Counted from the stretch's first letter, positions 8,446-18,262 are shown. The stretch: DNA of 64,000 nt from Dyella marensis (GCF_900112865.1 NZ_FONH01000003.1:390005-454004); one strand, 5' to 3'. Numbers and translations: made by a program. The notes: a model not told the origin generated them from the sequence alone.

Positions 8446-9963
8446 TCAAAGCGCGGTCAGGTCGAGTGCGAGGCCCAGCTCGGCCATCGGCGGGCGCTCC
8501 TGCTCCAGGTCGGCCTCGGTCAGCGGGTGCTGCTCCAGCCAGGCCGCGGGCAGGGCCAGCCGCAGGCGCTGGCTGGTCGCGGCCAGGCGCATCTGCGGCA
8601 GGGATTCGGGGCGGCGCGCGCGGCGGAACAGCACGGCCAGGCGGAGCAGGGCAGTGATCTGCCGCGCCAGGGTGCGGTAGCGCTGCGGCAGCGCGGAGAA
8701 CAGCGCCTTTTCCGGCTTGCGCCGGTGCGCCTCCACCACCGCGGCGAGCAGTTGCTGCTCCTGGCGCGAGAAGCCGGCCAGGTCGGCATGGCGCAGGATG
8801 TAGGCGCCGTGGTGATGGTGCTGGCTGTGCGCGATGGCCAGGCCGATCTCGTGCACGCGGGACACCCACGACAGCCATTCGCGCGCCTCGCCGTCCAGCT
8901 TCCAGGTCTTGGCGACCTGGTCGAACAGCATCAGCGCGGTCGATTCGACGCGCCGCGCCTGCGCGCGGTCCACGCCGTAGCGGGCGGCCAGCGCGTCGAT
9001 GCTGGCGGTGCGCGGGTCGGTGCCGCCGGCGCGGCCCAGCAGGTCCCACAGCAGGCCTTCGCGCATCGAGCTTTCGCATACGCGCATGCGCTGGATGCCC
9101 AGCGCCTCGAACGCGGCCTCGAAGATCACCACGCCGCCGGCGATCACTGGGGCGCGGTCGTCGGACAGGCCCGGCAGCTTCAACGCGCCGACCTGGCCCT
9201 GGGCCAGCAGGGCGTCGCGCAGCGCGGCCAGCGAGGCCGGGGTGATGCCGTCGTCGGAGAATTTCATGGCCTGCACCACGCCGCCGATGGCCTTGGCGGT
9301 GCCGGACGAGCCGTAGGCGTCGATCCAGCCGGATTCGCGGTAATCCTCGGCGAACTGCTGCAGCAGCACGCCGAGCTCGCCGGTGGCGCGCTGCCAGCGC
9401 TTGCGATTGAGCTTGCCGCCGGGGAAGAAGCGCATGGTCGAGGCGATGCAGCCGGCCTGCACGCTTTCGGTGTGCAGCGGGGCCAGGCCGCGGCCGATGA
9501 TGAACTCGGTGCTGCCGCCGCCGACGTCGATCACCAGGCGGTTCTCGCGCGAGGCCGGCAGGTCGTGCGAGGCGCCCAGGAAGATCAGTCGCCCTTCCTC
9601 GCGGCCGGAGACGATTTCCACCGGATGGCCCAGCGCGGTCTCGGCGGCGACCAGGAAGGACTGCGGCGAGGCCAGCCGCCGCACGGTATTGGTGGCCACT
9701 GCGCGCACGCGTGCCGAGGGCAGGCCGGCGATGCGCTGGCCGAAGCGGGCCAGGCAGTTCAGCGCGCGGGCGCGGTGCTCGGCGTCGAGGGTGCCGTCGG
9801 CGCGCAGGCCGGCGGCCATGCGCACGGTGTCGCGCAGGCGATCGATCACCCGGGGTTCGCCGTGCTCCACCCGCGCCACCACCATGTGAAAGCTGTTGGA
9901 ACCCATATCGATGGCGGCGATCAGCTCGCCATCCTTGATCGGGGTCTGCTCGCCTTGAATCAT
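8446..9963 (-). CDS. ppx: Exopolyphosphatase / guanosine pentaphosphate phosphatase
   Basis: A 505-residue Ppx/GppA family enzyme that removes terminal phosphate from polyphosphate. The ASKHA-fold motifs are visible: IAAIDMGSNSFHMVV at residues 15-29, then DVGGGSTEF and GSSGTAKAIGG. The C-terminal part has the HD-type HEIGLAIAHSQHHHHGAYIL stretch. Start is the ATG at 9963; no strong ribosome binding site is seen. It lies 74 bases after ppk on the same strand, so synthesis and breakdown of polyphosphate are probably co-expressed. Confidence 0.95.
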   Translation of the reverse strand: MIQGEQTPIKDGELIAAIDMGSNSFHMVVARVEHGEPRVIDRLRDTVRMAAGLRADGTLDAEHRARALNCLARFGQRIAGLPSARVRAVATNTVRRLASPQSFLVAAETALGHPVEIVSGREEGRLIFLGASHDLPASRENRLVIDVGGGSTEFIIGRGLAPLHTESVQAGCIASTMRFFPGGKLNRKRWQRATGELGVLLQQFAEDYRESGWIDAYGSSGTAKAIGGVVQAMKFSDDGITPASLAALRDALLAQGQVGALKLPGLSDDRAPVIAGGVVIFEAAFEALGIQRMRVCESSMREGLLWDLLGRAGGTDPRTASIDALAARYGVDRAQARRVESTALMLFDQVAKTWKLDGEAREWLSWVSRVHEIGLAIAHSQHHHHGAYILRHADLAGFSRQEQQLLAAVVEAHRRKPEKALFSALPQRYRTLARQITALLRLAVLFRRARRPESLPQMRLAATSQRLRLALPAAWLEQHPLTEADLEQERPPMAELGLALDLTAL

Positions 9964-10037
9964 CAGGGGGCTCGTTTCCGTGCGATTGAGTGCGAATTCT
10001 CGCACGCAGGCGCCGGGCTGCGTCAGCCCGGCGCGCT

Positions 10038-12170
10038 TCAGCTGCGCGTGACGGCCTTCGGCATGGTGGGGCTGAGCTTGTCGAGCAGGTATTGCTGCGC
10101 GCTGTGCGGGGACTCGTCGCCCGGCACGGCGCGGGTATAGCGGCCGTCGCTGTCCAGCAGCCAGGCCTGGGTGTTGTCCGCCAGATAGTTGGCCAGGGTT
10201 TCGTCGTAGACGCGCTGGGCCAGTGCGGGGTCGAGGATGGGGAAGGCCACCTCGATGCGGCGCATCAGGTTGCGTTCCATCCAGTCCGCGCTCGCGCAAT
10301 AGGTTTCCGGCGCGCCGTCGTTGCCGAACCAGTAGACCCGGCTGTGCTCCAGGAAACGCCCCACGATGGAACGCACGCGGATGCGCTCGGACACGCCCGG
10401 CAGCCCGGGCCGCAAGGTGCAGGCGCCGCGCACGATCAGGTCGATCTCCACCCCGGCCTGCGAGGCGCGGTACAGCGCCTCGATCACATGGGCCTCGTTG
10501 AGCGCATTGAGCTTGGCCACGATGCGCGCGGGCTTGCCGGCCAGCGCATGCGCGGTCTCGCGCTCGATCTTGGCGACCACGCTCTTGTACAGCGTGAACG
10601 GCGAGTGCAGCAGGCGCTTGAGCTGGATCATCGGCCCCAGGCCGGAGAGCTGCTGGAAGACCTTGTGCAGGTCCTCGCCGATCTCCGCGTGCGCGGTCAT
10701 CAGGCCGATGTCGGTGTAGGCGCGGCTGTTGGCCTGGTGGTAGTTGCCGGTGGACAGGTGCACATAGCGGCGCAGCACCTCGCCCTCGCGGCGCACGATC
10801 AGCAGCATCTTGGCGTGGGTCTTGTAGCCCACCACGCCGTAGACCACCTGCACGCCGGCTTCCTGCAGGCGCGTGGCGAGGCGGATATTGGCCTCCTCGT
10901 CGAAGCGCGCGCGCAGCTCGATCACCACGGTGACATCCTTGCCGTTGCGCGCCGCTTCCACCAGCAGGTCGACCAGCGGCGTGTCGGCGCCGGCGCGGTA
11001 CAGGGTCTGCTTGATGGCCAGCACGTGCGGGTCCTGCGCGGCCTGGCCGAGCAGGTCGACCACGGTCATGAAGGACTCGTACGGGTGGTGCAGCAGCACG
11101 TCGCGCTCGCGCAGCACCTCGAACTTGCACTTGCTGGCGTCGAACGCCTTGGGCAGCTGCGGGGTGAAGCGCGGGAACTTGAGCGCGGGGCGGTCCAGGC
11201 TGTCGTAGACACTACCGGCGCGGATGATGTTGACCGGGCCGTCGCAGCGATAGACGTCGTTCTCTTCCAGCTCGAAGTTGGCGATCAGCATCGACACGAT
11301 CGCCTTCGGGCAATCCGCGCCGATCTCCAGCCGCACCGGCTTGGCGTAGCCGCGGCCGAGCAGTTCCTCGCTGAGGGCGCGGGCCAGGTTCTCCACCTCG
11401 GCTTCCTCGACCATCAGCTCGCTGTTGCGGGTGACGCGGAACTGGTACGAGCCGGCCACCTTGAAGCCAGGGAACATCTGGTCGACGAAGCCCTGCAGCA
11501 GTTCGGCCAGGAACACGAAATGGTCGCCTTCGCCGCAGACCTCGTTGGGCAGGCGGATGATCCGCGGCAGCGAGCGCGGCGCGCGCACCAGCGCCATGTG
11601 GCCTTCGCGGCCGAAGGCATCGCGGCCCTTCAGCACCACGGCCAGGTTCAGCGTCTTGTTGAGGATGCGCGGGAACGGGTGCGCCGGGTCCAGGCCCAGC
11701 GGCGACAGCACCGGCAGCACCTCGTTCTCGAAATAGCCCTGCAGCCAGCGGCGCTGGCGCTCGCTCCAGCGGTCGCGCGTGAGGAAATGGATGTCCTCGG
11801 CGTCCAGCGCGGGTTTGAGCTCGTCCTGCCAGGTGGTGTACTGCGCGGCGACCAGGTCCAGCACGCGCTTGCGGATGCGCGCCAGCAGTTCGCCCGAGGG
11901 AATGCCGTCCGGTCCTGGCGCGGCCGAGCCGAAGCTGTGGTGATGCTTGAGCATGGCCACGCGCACCTCGAAGAATTCGTCGAGGTTGTTGGCCACGATG
12001 CTCAGGAAGCGCAGGCGCTCCAGCAGCGGCACCTCGAGGTCGCGGGCCTGGGCCAGCACGCGGAAGTTGAATTCCAGCGCGGCCAGTTCGCGGCTCAGGT
12101 ACAGCTCGGGGGCGGCGGAGTCGATGGTGTGGTCGATCACGGGAGACGACGTGGAGGCTTTACGGCGCAT
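10038..12170 (-). CDS. ppk1: Polyphosphate kinase 1
   Basis: A 710-residue Ppk1, which reversibly makes polyphosphate from ATP. The N-domain begins LYLSRELAALEFNFRVL, typical of the family. The autophosphorylated histidine lies in GYKTHAKMLLIVRRE and the second catalytic histidine in FLEHSRVYWFGND. STGNYHQANSRAYTDIG is also present. Start ATG 12170 gives the usual length; a longer frame upstream runs into repeat sequence and was rejected. It is transcribed with ppx and stands next to phoBR. Pho control would be logical, but no Pho box is visible. Confidence 0.97.
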   Translation of the reverse strand: MRRKASTSSPVIDHTIDSAAPELYLSRELAALEFNFRVLAQARDLEVPLLERLRFLSIVANNLDEFFEVRVAMLKHHHSFGSAAPGPDGIPSGELLARIRKRVLDLVAAQYTTWQDELKPALDAEDIHFLTRDRWSERQRRWLQGYFENEVLPVLSPLGLDPAHPFPRILNKTLNLAVVLKGRDAFGREGHMALVRAPRSLPRIIRLPNEVCGEGDHFVFLAELLQGFVDQMFPGFKVAGSYQFRVTRNSELMVEEAEVENLARALSEELLGRGYAKPVRLEIGADCPKAIVSMLIANFELEENDVYRCDGPVNIIRAGSVYDSLDRPALKFPRFTPQLPKAFDASKCKFEVLRERDVLLHHPYESFMTVVDLLGQAAQDPHVLAIKQTLYRAGADTPLVDLLVEAARNGKDVTVVIELRARFDEEANIRLATRLQEAGVQVVYGVVGYKTHAKMLLIVRREGEVLRRYVHLSTGNYHQANSRAYTDIGLMTAHAEIGEDLHKVFQQLSGLGPMIQLKRLLHSPFTLYKSVVAKIERETAHALAGKPARIVAKLNALNEAHVIEALYRASQAGVEIDLIVRGACTLRPGLPGVSERIRVRSIVGRFLEHSRVYWFGNDGAPETYCASADWMERNLMRRIEVAFPILDPALAQRVYDETLANYLADNTQAWLLDSDGRYTRAVPGDESPHSAQQYLLDKLSPTMPKAVTRS

Positions 12171-12251
12171 CGCGGCATTCTGGCCGATGCGGGTCGCAAG
12201 CTCATGCGGCAGTGCCGCGTAGTGTGATGGGCGGCAGCGCTCCGGGGCTGA

Positions 12252-12365
12252 ACCCTTCTCCCTCCGGGAGAAGGTGGCGGCAGCCGGATGAGGGTACGGG
12301 CGGAGCGGGGCGCCTCGCTCCGCCCGTACCCTCACCCCAACCCCTCTCCCGGTGGAAGAGGGGCT
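12252..12365. repeat. Asymmetric intergenic repeat with two different palindromic ends
   Basis: One end is ccttctccctccgggagaagg followed by tggcggcagccggatgagggt. The other is caccccaacccctctcccggtggaagagggg. A perfect 17-bp inverted repeat (12291-12307 with 12315-12331) lies between. The same unit occurs inverted at 48866-48984. It separates phoR from ppk and could act as a transcript-end hairpin. Confidence 0.75.
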
Positions 12366-12369
12366 TTAA

Positions 12370-13638
12370 TCAGGCCTCGTCCGGGCCGCCCGGCTTCAGC
12401 AGGCGGTCGTGCCCGAAGCTGCACGAGAAGGTCGAACCCTGGCCCGGCTCGCTCTGGATCTCCAGCCGCGCCTGGTGCAGGTTCAGCACGTGCTTGACGA
12501 TGGACAGCCCCAGGCCGGTGCCGCCGCTGTCGCGCGAGCGGCTGGAGGAGACGCGGTAGAAGCGCTCGGTGAGGCGGGCCAGGTGGGCGGCGGGGATGCC
12601 GAAGCCGGTGTCGCTGACCGAGTAGACGGCGCCTTCCGGGGTGCGCTTCCAGCGGATCGTGATGCTGCCGCCGGTCGGCGTATAGCGCACGGCGTTGCTC
12701 ATCAGGTTGGACAGCGCGCTGTGCAGGTCCTTGGCCGAGCCGAGCAGGTCGGCTTCGGCGCTGTTCTCCACGGTGATGTGGTGGCGGCCCTGGCTCAGTG
12801 CCTCGGCTTCCTTGCGCAGGGTGGCGAGCAGGGGCGACATCGGCACGCGCTCGTCGGTGACGTGGTCCTGGGTTTCCAGGCGCGACAGGGTCAGCAGGTC
12901 TTCCACGATCTGGCCCATGCGCTTGGACTGCGCGCGCATCTCGCCCAGCACCGGGGCCAGCTCGGGCACGTCTTCCGGGTCGATCAGTTCCAGATAGCCG
13001 TGGATCACCGTGAGCGGCGTGCGCAGCTCGTGCGATACGTTGGCGACGAAGTCGCGGCGGATCTGTTCCAGCCGGGTGAGGTGGCTGATGTCGCGCGCCA
13101 GCAACAGGCGCTGGCGACGGCCGAACGGCAGCAGGGTGACATTGATGTGCCGGTTCGGATGGCCCGGCGCGACCACGTCGTTGAGCGGCTCGTGCGCGCC
13201 GTCCTGCAGCCAGCCTGCCAGCTCGGTGGTGCCCAGGCGTTCGTGCAGGTGAATGCCGCGATCCTGCGGCCGGCGCAGGCCGAGCAGGTCTTCGGCGGCG
13301 TGATTGAACCAGCGCACGTGTTGCTCGTTGTCCAGCAGGACAACGGCATCCGGCAGGCTGCCGGCGGCGCTGCGCAGGTCACGCAGACTGGAGGCGATGC
13401 GACGGGAACGCGTCATGAAGCGGTCATGCTGCAAGGGGCTGATGGTGGGGTGCGGCGGCATGATGTGCCGTGTTTCATGACGGATTCGGGTCAGCAGGAA
13501 GACGGTTTCCGCCACAGCGACAAGCGCCACGCCAAGCGCCATGCGGCCTCCCGCCCAGGCACCGATAAGGCCGCCCAGCACCAGGCCGGCCGCGAGGGCG
13601 GCCGGCAGTTTCCACGAACGATAGAACGGCTCAGGCAT
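12370..13638 (-). CDS. phoR: Phosphate regulon sensor histidine kinase PhoR
   Basis: A 422-residue sensor kinase. Two hydrophobic N-terminal segments (about residues 10-45) lack a large periplasmic domain between them, as in PhoR. A PAS domain follows (DAVVLLDNEQHVRWFNHAAEDLLG), then the H-box FVANVSHELRTPL and the ATPase with NLMSNAVRYTP, DTGFGIP and GGTGLGLSIVK. Start ATG 13638 is preferred over a TTG at 13701. It follows phoB by 78 bases on the same strand. The C-terminus reaches the intergenic repeat. Confidence 0.95.
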   Translation of the reverse strand: MPEPFYRSWKLPAALAAGLVLGGLIGAWAGGRMALGVALVAVAETVFLLTRIRHETRHIMPPHPTISPLQHDRFMTRSRRIASSLRDLRSAAGSLPDAVVLLDNEQHVRWFNHAAEDLLGLRRPQDRGIHLHERLGTTELAGWLQDGAHEPLNDVVAPGHPNRHINVTLLPFGRRQRLLLARDISHLTRLEQIRRDFVANVSHELRTPLTVIHGYLELIDPEDVPELAPVLGEMRAQSKRMGQIVEDLLTLSRLETQDHVTDERVPMSPLLATLRKEAEALSQGRHHITVENSAEADLLGSAKDLHSALSNLMSNAVRYTPTGGSITIRWKRTPEGAVYSVSDTGFGIPAAHLARLTERFYRVSSSRSRDSGGTGLGLSIVKHVLNLHQARLEIQSEPGQGSTFSCSFGHDRLLKPGGPDEA

Positions 13639-13716
13639 GCAGTCGGGCCATGGTCGCCACAAGGCGAGCAAGCATATCGGCAAACGCCGCCGGCCCGGCA
13701 AACCGCCCGCGGGCGC

Positions 13717-14406
13717 TTAGACGCTGGCGGAGAAGCGGTAGCCAGCGCCGCGCACGGTCTGCACCATCTCGTCCAGCTTCCACGGCTCCAGCGTCTTGCG
13801 CAGGCGGCGGATGTGCACGTCGACGGTGCGCTCCTCCACGTACACGCTGCCGCCCCATACGTGATCGAGCAGCTGTGCGCGCGAGTACACGCGCTCCGGA
13901 TGGGTCATGAAGAAATACAGCAGGCGATATTCGGTCGGGCCGATCGGCACCGAGTCCTCGCCGGCGAACACGCGATGGGCCGGGCCGTCGATGCGCAGGC
14001 CGCCCAGTTCCACCATGCCCGAACCGTCGTCGCCCTGGCTGCGGCGCAGGACCGCCTTGATGCGGGCGATCAGTTCGCGGGTGGAGAAGGGCTTGACCAC
14101 GTAGTCGTCCACGCCGGCTTCCAGCCCGTTGACCCGGTCCATCTCCTCGCCGCGGGCGGTGAGCATGATGATCGGGACTTCGCGGCTGAGTTCTTCCTTG
14201 CGCAGGCGGCGCGCCAGTTCCAGGCCGCTGGTGCCTGGCAGCATCCAGTCCAGCAGGATCAGGTCGGGTACCTGCTCGGCGATGGCGATCTGAGCGGCTC
14301 GTGCATCGGCGGCGTGGACCGCGTCCATGCCGGCCTTGCGCAGGGCAAAGGCGACCATGTCGCGGATCGAGGCTTCGTCTTCGACGATAAGAATGCGCTT
14401 GTGCAC
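13717..14406 (-). CDS. phoB: Phosphate regulon response regulator PhoB
   Basis: A 229-residue OmpR/PhoB-type regulator. The receiver domain has the acidic pocket E9/D10, phosphorylated D53 (in LLDWMLPG), the conserved T/S in MLTAR and lysine in VVKPFS. The C-terminal winged helix begins near residue 130 and includes [17 protein letters not shown]. Under phosphate limitation it activates pho genes. The upstream strand carries a weak tgtcat...gtaaca element, not good enough to call a Pho box. Confidence 0.96.
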   Translation of the reverse strand: MHKRILIVEDEASIRDMVAFALRKAGMDAVHAADARAAQIAIAEQVPDLILLDWMLPGTSGLELARRLRKEELSREVPIIMLTARGEEMDRVNGLEAGVDDYVVKPFSTRELIARIKAVLRRSQGDDGSGMVELGGLRIDGPAHRVFAGEDSVPIGPTEYRLLYFFMTHPERVYSRAQLLDHVWGGSVYVEERTVDVHIRRLRKTLEPWKLDEMVQTVRGAGYRFSASV

Positions 14407-14545
14407 GCTATGGGTCCGCTTGGGGGCCTGTGACGCAAATATTGCAACGATTCAATGTTACGCCCCGATGACATTTCACGAAGGCGCAACGAAATCGTCG
14501 ATTTGCGGGCGTGACAGCGGCGTGCAGGAAGGGCCGGACAGGGGC

Positions 14546-16243
14546 TCAGCGGCCCGCGCCGAAGCACAGGCGGCCGGCGCAGGAGGCGTTCGGCTGCTGC
14601 AGCTGCTGGGTGCGGCCGTCCGGGTTGTCCTCGGTCTGCAGGCGGCGCTTGCGCAACTCCATCACCAGCGGGGTGAGGTCGGCGATGCGGGCCTGGATGC
14701 GGGCGCGGGCGTAGTAGTCGAGGTCGGGGCGCTTGAGCAGGCGCTTGAGCTGTTCCATCGCGTCGAACGGGCGGCCGGACAGATAGCTGGCGTCGGCATA
14801 GGCTTCGCCCGCGCGCACCGTTTCGCCGGCTTTTTCGCTGGCGCGGGCGTAGCTGCGGTAGAGCTCCGGCTCGTCCGCGTTGTCCAGCATCGGGCGCAGC
14901 ATGTCGGCGGCCTGCACGGCTTCTTCCTTGCTGCCACCTTCGGTGAGCGCATGGGCATAGCCCAGCGCGATCGCGCGATTGCGTGGCGACTGGCCGTTGA
15001 GCGAGGCGTACATGCCCAGCGCCGCGCCGCGCTGGCCGGACTGCAGCTTCGCATCGGCCATGGCCAGCTGCAGGATCTGGTTGTCCGGATGGTTCTTCAG
15101 CAGCGGCTGCAGTTCGTCCACCGCCTTGGCGCCACGGCCGCTGCGGGTGAGCGCGAGGGCGTAGCCGTAGCGATTGGCCGGCGTGTCGAACTCCGGATGC
15201 TTGGCCAGGTTGGAGGCGTAGTAGGTGCTCAGCTGCAATGCGTCGGCGGACAGCACGCGCACGCGCTCGCGCATCAGCGCGTAAGTCTCCACGCTGCCCT
15301 TGCCGCCCTGGGCGGCGGCGAGCACGGTGGGGTCCTTCACGTAGGGGATCGGCGCGGTGCTCTTTTCCCACTGCGTCTTGGTCAATGTCGGTGCGTTAGG
15401 GCGCAGTTTCTGCTGCGCGGCCAGGGCGTCGGCGCGCGACTTGGCGTCGCTGATGCGCGACAGCGTCACCGGATGCGTCTGCAGCAGTTCCGGTACGTCG
15501 CGGTCGCCGCCCGCGCCGGCGCGCAGGGTGTCCTGCATGCGCTCGAAGAATGCGGCCATCGCGTTCGGATCGTAGCCGGCGTTCGACAGTGTCTGGATGC
15601 CGGCGCGGTCGGCCTCGACCTCGTCCTTGCGGGTGAAGTTGATCTGCCGCTGCAGCATCAGGCCCTGGCCGCCCATCAGCACCGCGCCGGCGGCGTCGCC
15701 GGCATGCGCACCGGCGCCGGCGGCGATCGCGCCGAGCAGCACCAGGGCCATCAGCGGCGCATCCTTTTTCGATGCCTCGAATGCGCGCTGCAGGTGGTTC
15801 TGCGTGATGTGGCCGATCTCGTGCGCGATCACGCCGGCCAGTTCGCTCTCGCTGTTGGTGATGTCGATCAGGCCCGAGTTCACCGCGATATAGCCGCCCG
15901 GCGCGGCAAAGGCGTTGATCACGTCTTCCTTCACGATGAAGAAGGAGAAGTGGTCCTTGGGCTTGTCGCTGGCGGCGACCAGACGGTAGCCGAGGTCGTT
16001 GATGTAGTCGTCGAGCATGGCGTCGTCGACCACCATGTCCATCGAGCGCATCTGGCGCAGCATGGCGGCGCCGTATTCCTGCGCTTCCTGCGGGGAGACC
16101 AGGGCGTTGGCGGAGCTGCCCAGGTCCGGCAGGCGCACGCTGGTGTCCTGGGCGGCGGCGCCGAAGGCGACGATGGCGCAGGCCAGGGCGGCGGCGAGCC
16201 GGGTGCGGAAGAGGCGGGGAGCGGGACGTGGTGCCATGCGCAT
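14546..16243 (-). CDS. bepA: Periplasmic M48 metalloprotease with TPR repeats (BepA/YfgC-like)
   Basis: A 565-residue exported protease-chaperone. A signal peptide (about residues 1-31) is followed by an M48 domain with HEIGH near residue 138 and the third zinc ligand in DEVEADRAG. The second half holds TPR-like helical repeats (for example NRYGYALALTRSGRGAKAVDEL and AIALGYAHALTEGG). In E. coli BepA this architecture degrades or assists misassembled LptD at the BAM complex, and the same role is inferred here. Two closely spaced in-frame ATGs (16243, 16237) are possible starts. It diverges from grxC across 126 bases. Confidence 0.88.
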   Translation of the reverse strand: MRMAPRPAPRLFRTRLAAALACAIVAFGAAAQDTSVRLPDLGSSANALVSPQEAQEYGAAMLRQMRSMDMVVDDAMLDDYINDLGYRLVAASDKPKDHFSFFIVKEDVINAFAAPGGYIAVNSGLIDITNSESELAGVIAHEIGHITQNHLQRAFEASKKDAPLMALVLLGAIAAGAGAHAGDAAGAVLMGGQGLMLQRQINFTRKDEVEADRAGIQTLSNAGYDPNAMAAFFERMQDTLRAGAGGDRDVPELLQTHPVTLSRISDAKSRADALAAQQKLRPNAPTLTKTQWEKSTAPIPYVKDPTVLAAAQGGKGSVETYALMRERVRVLSADALQLSTYYASNLAKHPEFDTPANRYGYALALTRSGRGAKAVDELQPLLKNHPDNQILQLAMADAKLQSGQRGAALGMYASLNGQSPRNRAIALGYAHALTEGGSKEEAVQAADMLRPMLDNADEPELYRSYARASEKAGETVRAGEAYADASYLSGRPFDAMEQLKRLLKRPDLDYYARARIQARIADLTPLVMELRKRRLQTEDNPDGRTQQLQQPNASCAGRLCFGAGR

Positions 16244-16369
16244 AGGTGAGTGACAATATCACTTGTGACCGCGTCCCAATGAGTCCGGTTCACCGCCCCC
16301 TGCGCCTTGTTTTTGCGGGTCGCGACCCCCAGCTAGGCCGCCATTGCCGTTTCCTTTCCGGAGTCCGTC

Positions 16370-16633
16370 GTGCCCAAGATCGAGGTCTATTCGACCGGTT
16401 ATTGCCCTTACTGCGTATCCGCCAAGAATTTGCTGAAATCCAAGGGACTGGAGTGGACCGAGGTGATGGTCGACACCGACCCGGCGCGCCGCGACGAAAT
16501 GCTCCAGCGCAGCGGCGGCCGCCGCACGGTGCCGCAGATTTTCATCAACGACCAGCACGTGGGCGGCTTCGACGACCTGGTCGCGGCCGATCGCAGCGGC
16601 AAGCTGGCCGAGCTGCTGGGAGGCGCCGCATGA
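16370..16633 (+). CDS. grxC: Glutaredoxin 3 (GrxC type)
   Basis: An 87-residue dithiol glutaredoxin. The redox motif CPYC sits at residues 12-15, TVPQIFIN gives the cis-proline and GGFDDL the glutathione-binding segment. It reduces protein disulfides using glutathione. It starts with GTG at 16370, with TCCGGAG about 7 bases upstream. Its stop overlaps the next gene's ATG (ATGA), so it is coupled to the AhpD-like protein. Confidence 0.94.
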   Translation: MPKIEVYSTGYCPYCVSAKNLLKSKGLEWTEVMVDTDPARRDEMLQRSGGRRTVPQIFINDQHVGGFDDLVAADRSGKLAELLGGAA

Positions 16634-17034
16634 GCGCCCAGGACGAGAGCAAGGGCAAGGACCGCGTCGCCGAGTTCACCGCGTTCCGCCAGCGCATGAA
16701 CGAGCGCATCCTGGGCGAGGACAACCAGGTCGTGCGCCGCTTCTTCGCGCTGGACACGCAGACCTACAAGCCCGGCGCCCTGGACGTGAAGACCAAGGAA
16801 CTGCTGGGCCTGGTCGCCTCGATGGTGCTGCGCTGCGACGACTGCATCAGCTACCACGTCGCCCAGTGCAAGGAAGCCGGCGTGACCCGCGAGGAGTTCT
16901 TCGAGACCTTCAGCGTCGGCCTGGTGGTGGGCGGTTCGATCGTGATCCCGCACCTGCGCCGCGCCGTGGACTTCCTGGACCAGCTGGAAGCCGGCGCGTC
17001 CGGCAGCGGCGACGCCTGCGCCGACCACGCCTGA
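16630..17034 (+). CDS. Carboxymuconolactone decarboxylase/AhpD-like protein
   Basis: A 134-residue CMD-family protein. It has the AhpD-type redox signature RCDDCISYH (C-x2-C-x3-H) near residue 62. Such proteins act as thiol-disulfide or peroxidase partners in oxidative defence. Overlap with grxC supports a thiol-redox role, since a glutaredoxin could reduce it; this is inference. The C-terminus is acidic and small-residue rich and includes a further cysteine. Confidence 0.85.
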   Translation: MSAQDESKGKDRVAEFTAFRQRMNERILGEDNQVVRRFFALDTQTYKPGALDVKTKELLGLVASMVLRCDDCISYHVAQCKEAGVTREEFFETFSVGLVVGGSIVIPHLRRAVDFLDQLEAGASGSGDACADHA

Positions 17035-17226
17035 GCCTGCCCCGGGGCCGGCCCCGCGCCGGACCCGTCCATGCGAGTTTGCGAAATGCTCCGTGCGAGG
17101 ATTTGCAACGCACGCAGGGGCGCCTGCACTGGCCGCCCCTGCGAGCATCGGGGATAATCGGAAAGATTTTTCGGCCGGCCTTCCCCCGCCGCGCCGTCCG
17201 ATTTTCTTTCCTCCAAGGAGTTCCCC

Positions 17227-18243
17227 ATGAGCAAGACCATCGCCGTAATCCCGGGTGACGGCATCGGCCCGGAGATCATGAAGGCGACGCTGCGCGTGCT
17301 CGACGCCCTGGACTGCGGCCTGTCCTACGAGTTCGTCGACGCCGGCATGGTGGCGCTGGAGAAGCACGGCGACCTGCTGCCCAAGGACACGCTGGACGCC
17401 ATCGCCAGGCACACGATCGCCCTGAAGGGCCCGCTGACCACGCCGATCGGCGGCGGTTTCACCTCGATCAACGTCACCCTGCGCCGCCACTTCGACCTGT
17501 ACGCCAACGTGCGTCCGGCGATCAGCTTCCCCGGCACCAAGGCGCGCTTCGAGAACATCGACATCATCACGGTGCGCGAGAACACCGAGGGCGCCTACCT
17601 GTCCGAAGGCCAGACCCTGTCCGAGGACGGCGAGGTCGCCACCTCGATGGTGCGCAACACCCGCAAGGGCAGCACCCGCATCGTCAAGTACGCCTTCGAG
17701 ATGGCGCGCCAGAAGGGCCGCAAGAAGATCACGGCGGTGCACAAGGCCAACATCATGAAGACCAGCTCGGGCCTGTTCCTCAACGTCGCCCGCGAGGTGG
17801 CCAAGGAATATCCCGACATCGAGTTCAACGAGATGATCGTGGACAACACCTGCATGCAGCTGGTGATGAAGCCCGAGCAGTTCGACGTGATCGTCACCAC
17901 CAACCTGTTCGGCGACATCCTGTCGGACCTGTGCGCCGGCCTGGTCGGCGGCCTGGGCCTGGCTCCGGGCGACAACATCGGCGCCGGCGCGGCGATCTTC
18001 GAGGCGGTGCATGGTTCGGCGCCGGACATCGCCGGCAAGGGCATCGCCAATCCCTGCGCGCTGCTGCTGGCCGCGGCGGACATGCTCGACCACCTGGGCA
18101 TGGCCGACAAGGGCAACAAGGTGCGCGCGGCGATCCGCGACACCCTCACCAACGACCGCGACGCGGTCACCCCGGACCTGGGCGGCAAGGGCAATACCGA
18201 CAGCTTCGGCGATGCGATCGTCAAGCGCGTCAAGGCGGCCTGA
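17227..18243 (+). CDS. icd: Isocitrate dehydrogenase, NAD-dependent type
   Basis: A 338-residue beta-decarboxylating dehydrogenase of the short, mitochondrial-type or isopropylmalate-dehydrogenase-like group, not the 416-residue NADP enzyme of E. coli. Motifs: IPGDGIGPEI at the start, RENTEGAY, TAVHKANIMK and NLFGDILSDLCAGLVGG. It should convert isocitrate to 2-oxoglutarate in the TCA cycle. NAD use is inferred from family membership (Xanthomonas-type enzymes) and from length. A clean AAGGAG precedes ATG 17227, and a GATAAT at 17153-17158 may be its -10. An intrinsic terminator follows. Confidence 0.92.
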   Translation: MSKTIAVIPGDGIGPEIMKATLRVLDALDCGLSYEFVDAGMVALEKHGDLLPKDTLDAIARHTIALKGPLTTPIGGGFTSINVTLRRHFDLYANVRPAISFPGTKARFENIDIITVRENTEGAYLSEGQTLSEDGEVATSMVRNTRKGSTRIVKYAFEMARQKGRKKITAVHKANIMKTSSGLFLNVAREVAKEYPDIEFNEMIVDNTCMQLVMKPEQFDVIVTTNLFGDILSDLCAGLVGGLGLAPGDNIGAGAAIFEAVHGSAPDIAGKGIANPCALLLAAADMLDHLGMADKGNKVRAAIRDTLTNDRDAVTPDLGGKGNTDSFGDAIVKRVKAA

Positions 18244-18262
18244 GTTTTCCTTGCGCTCCACG

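Noticed and set aside
14407..14480. Possible Pho box before phoB
   Set aside because: Only one half (tgtcat) resembles the consensus; the second half-site at 11 bases does not.
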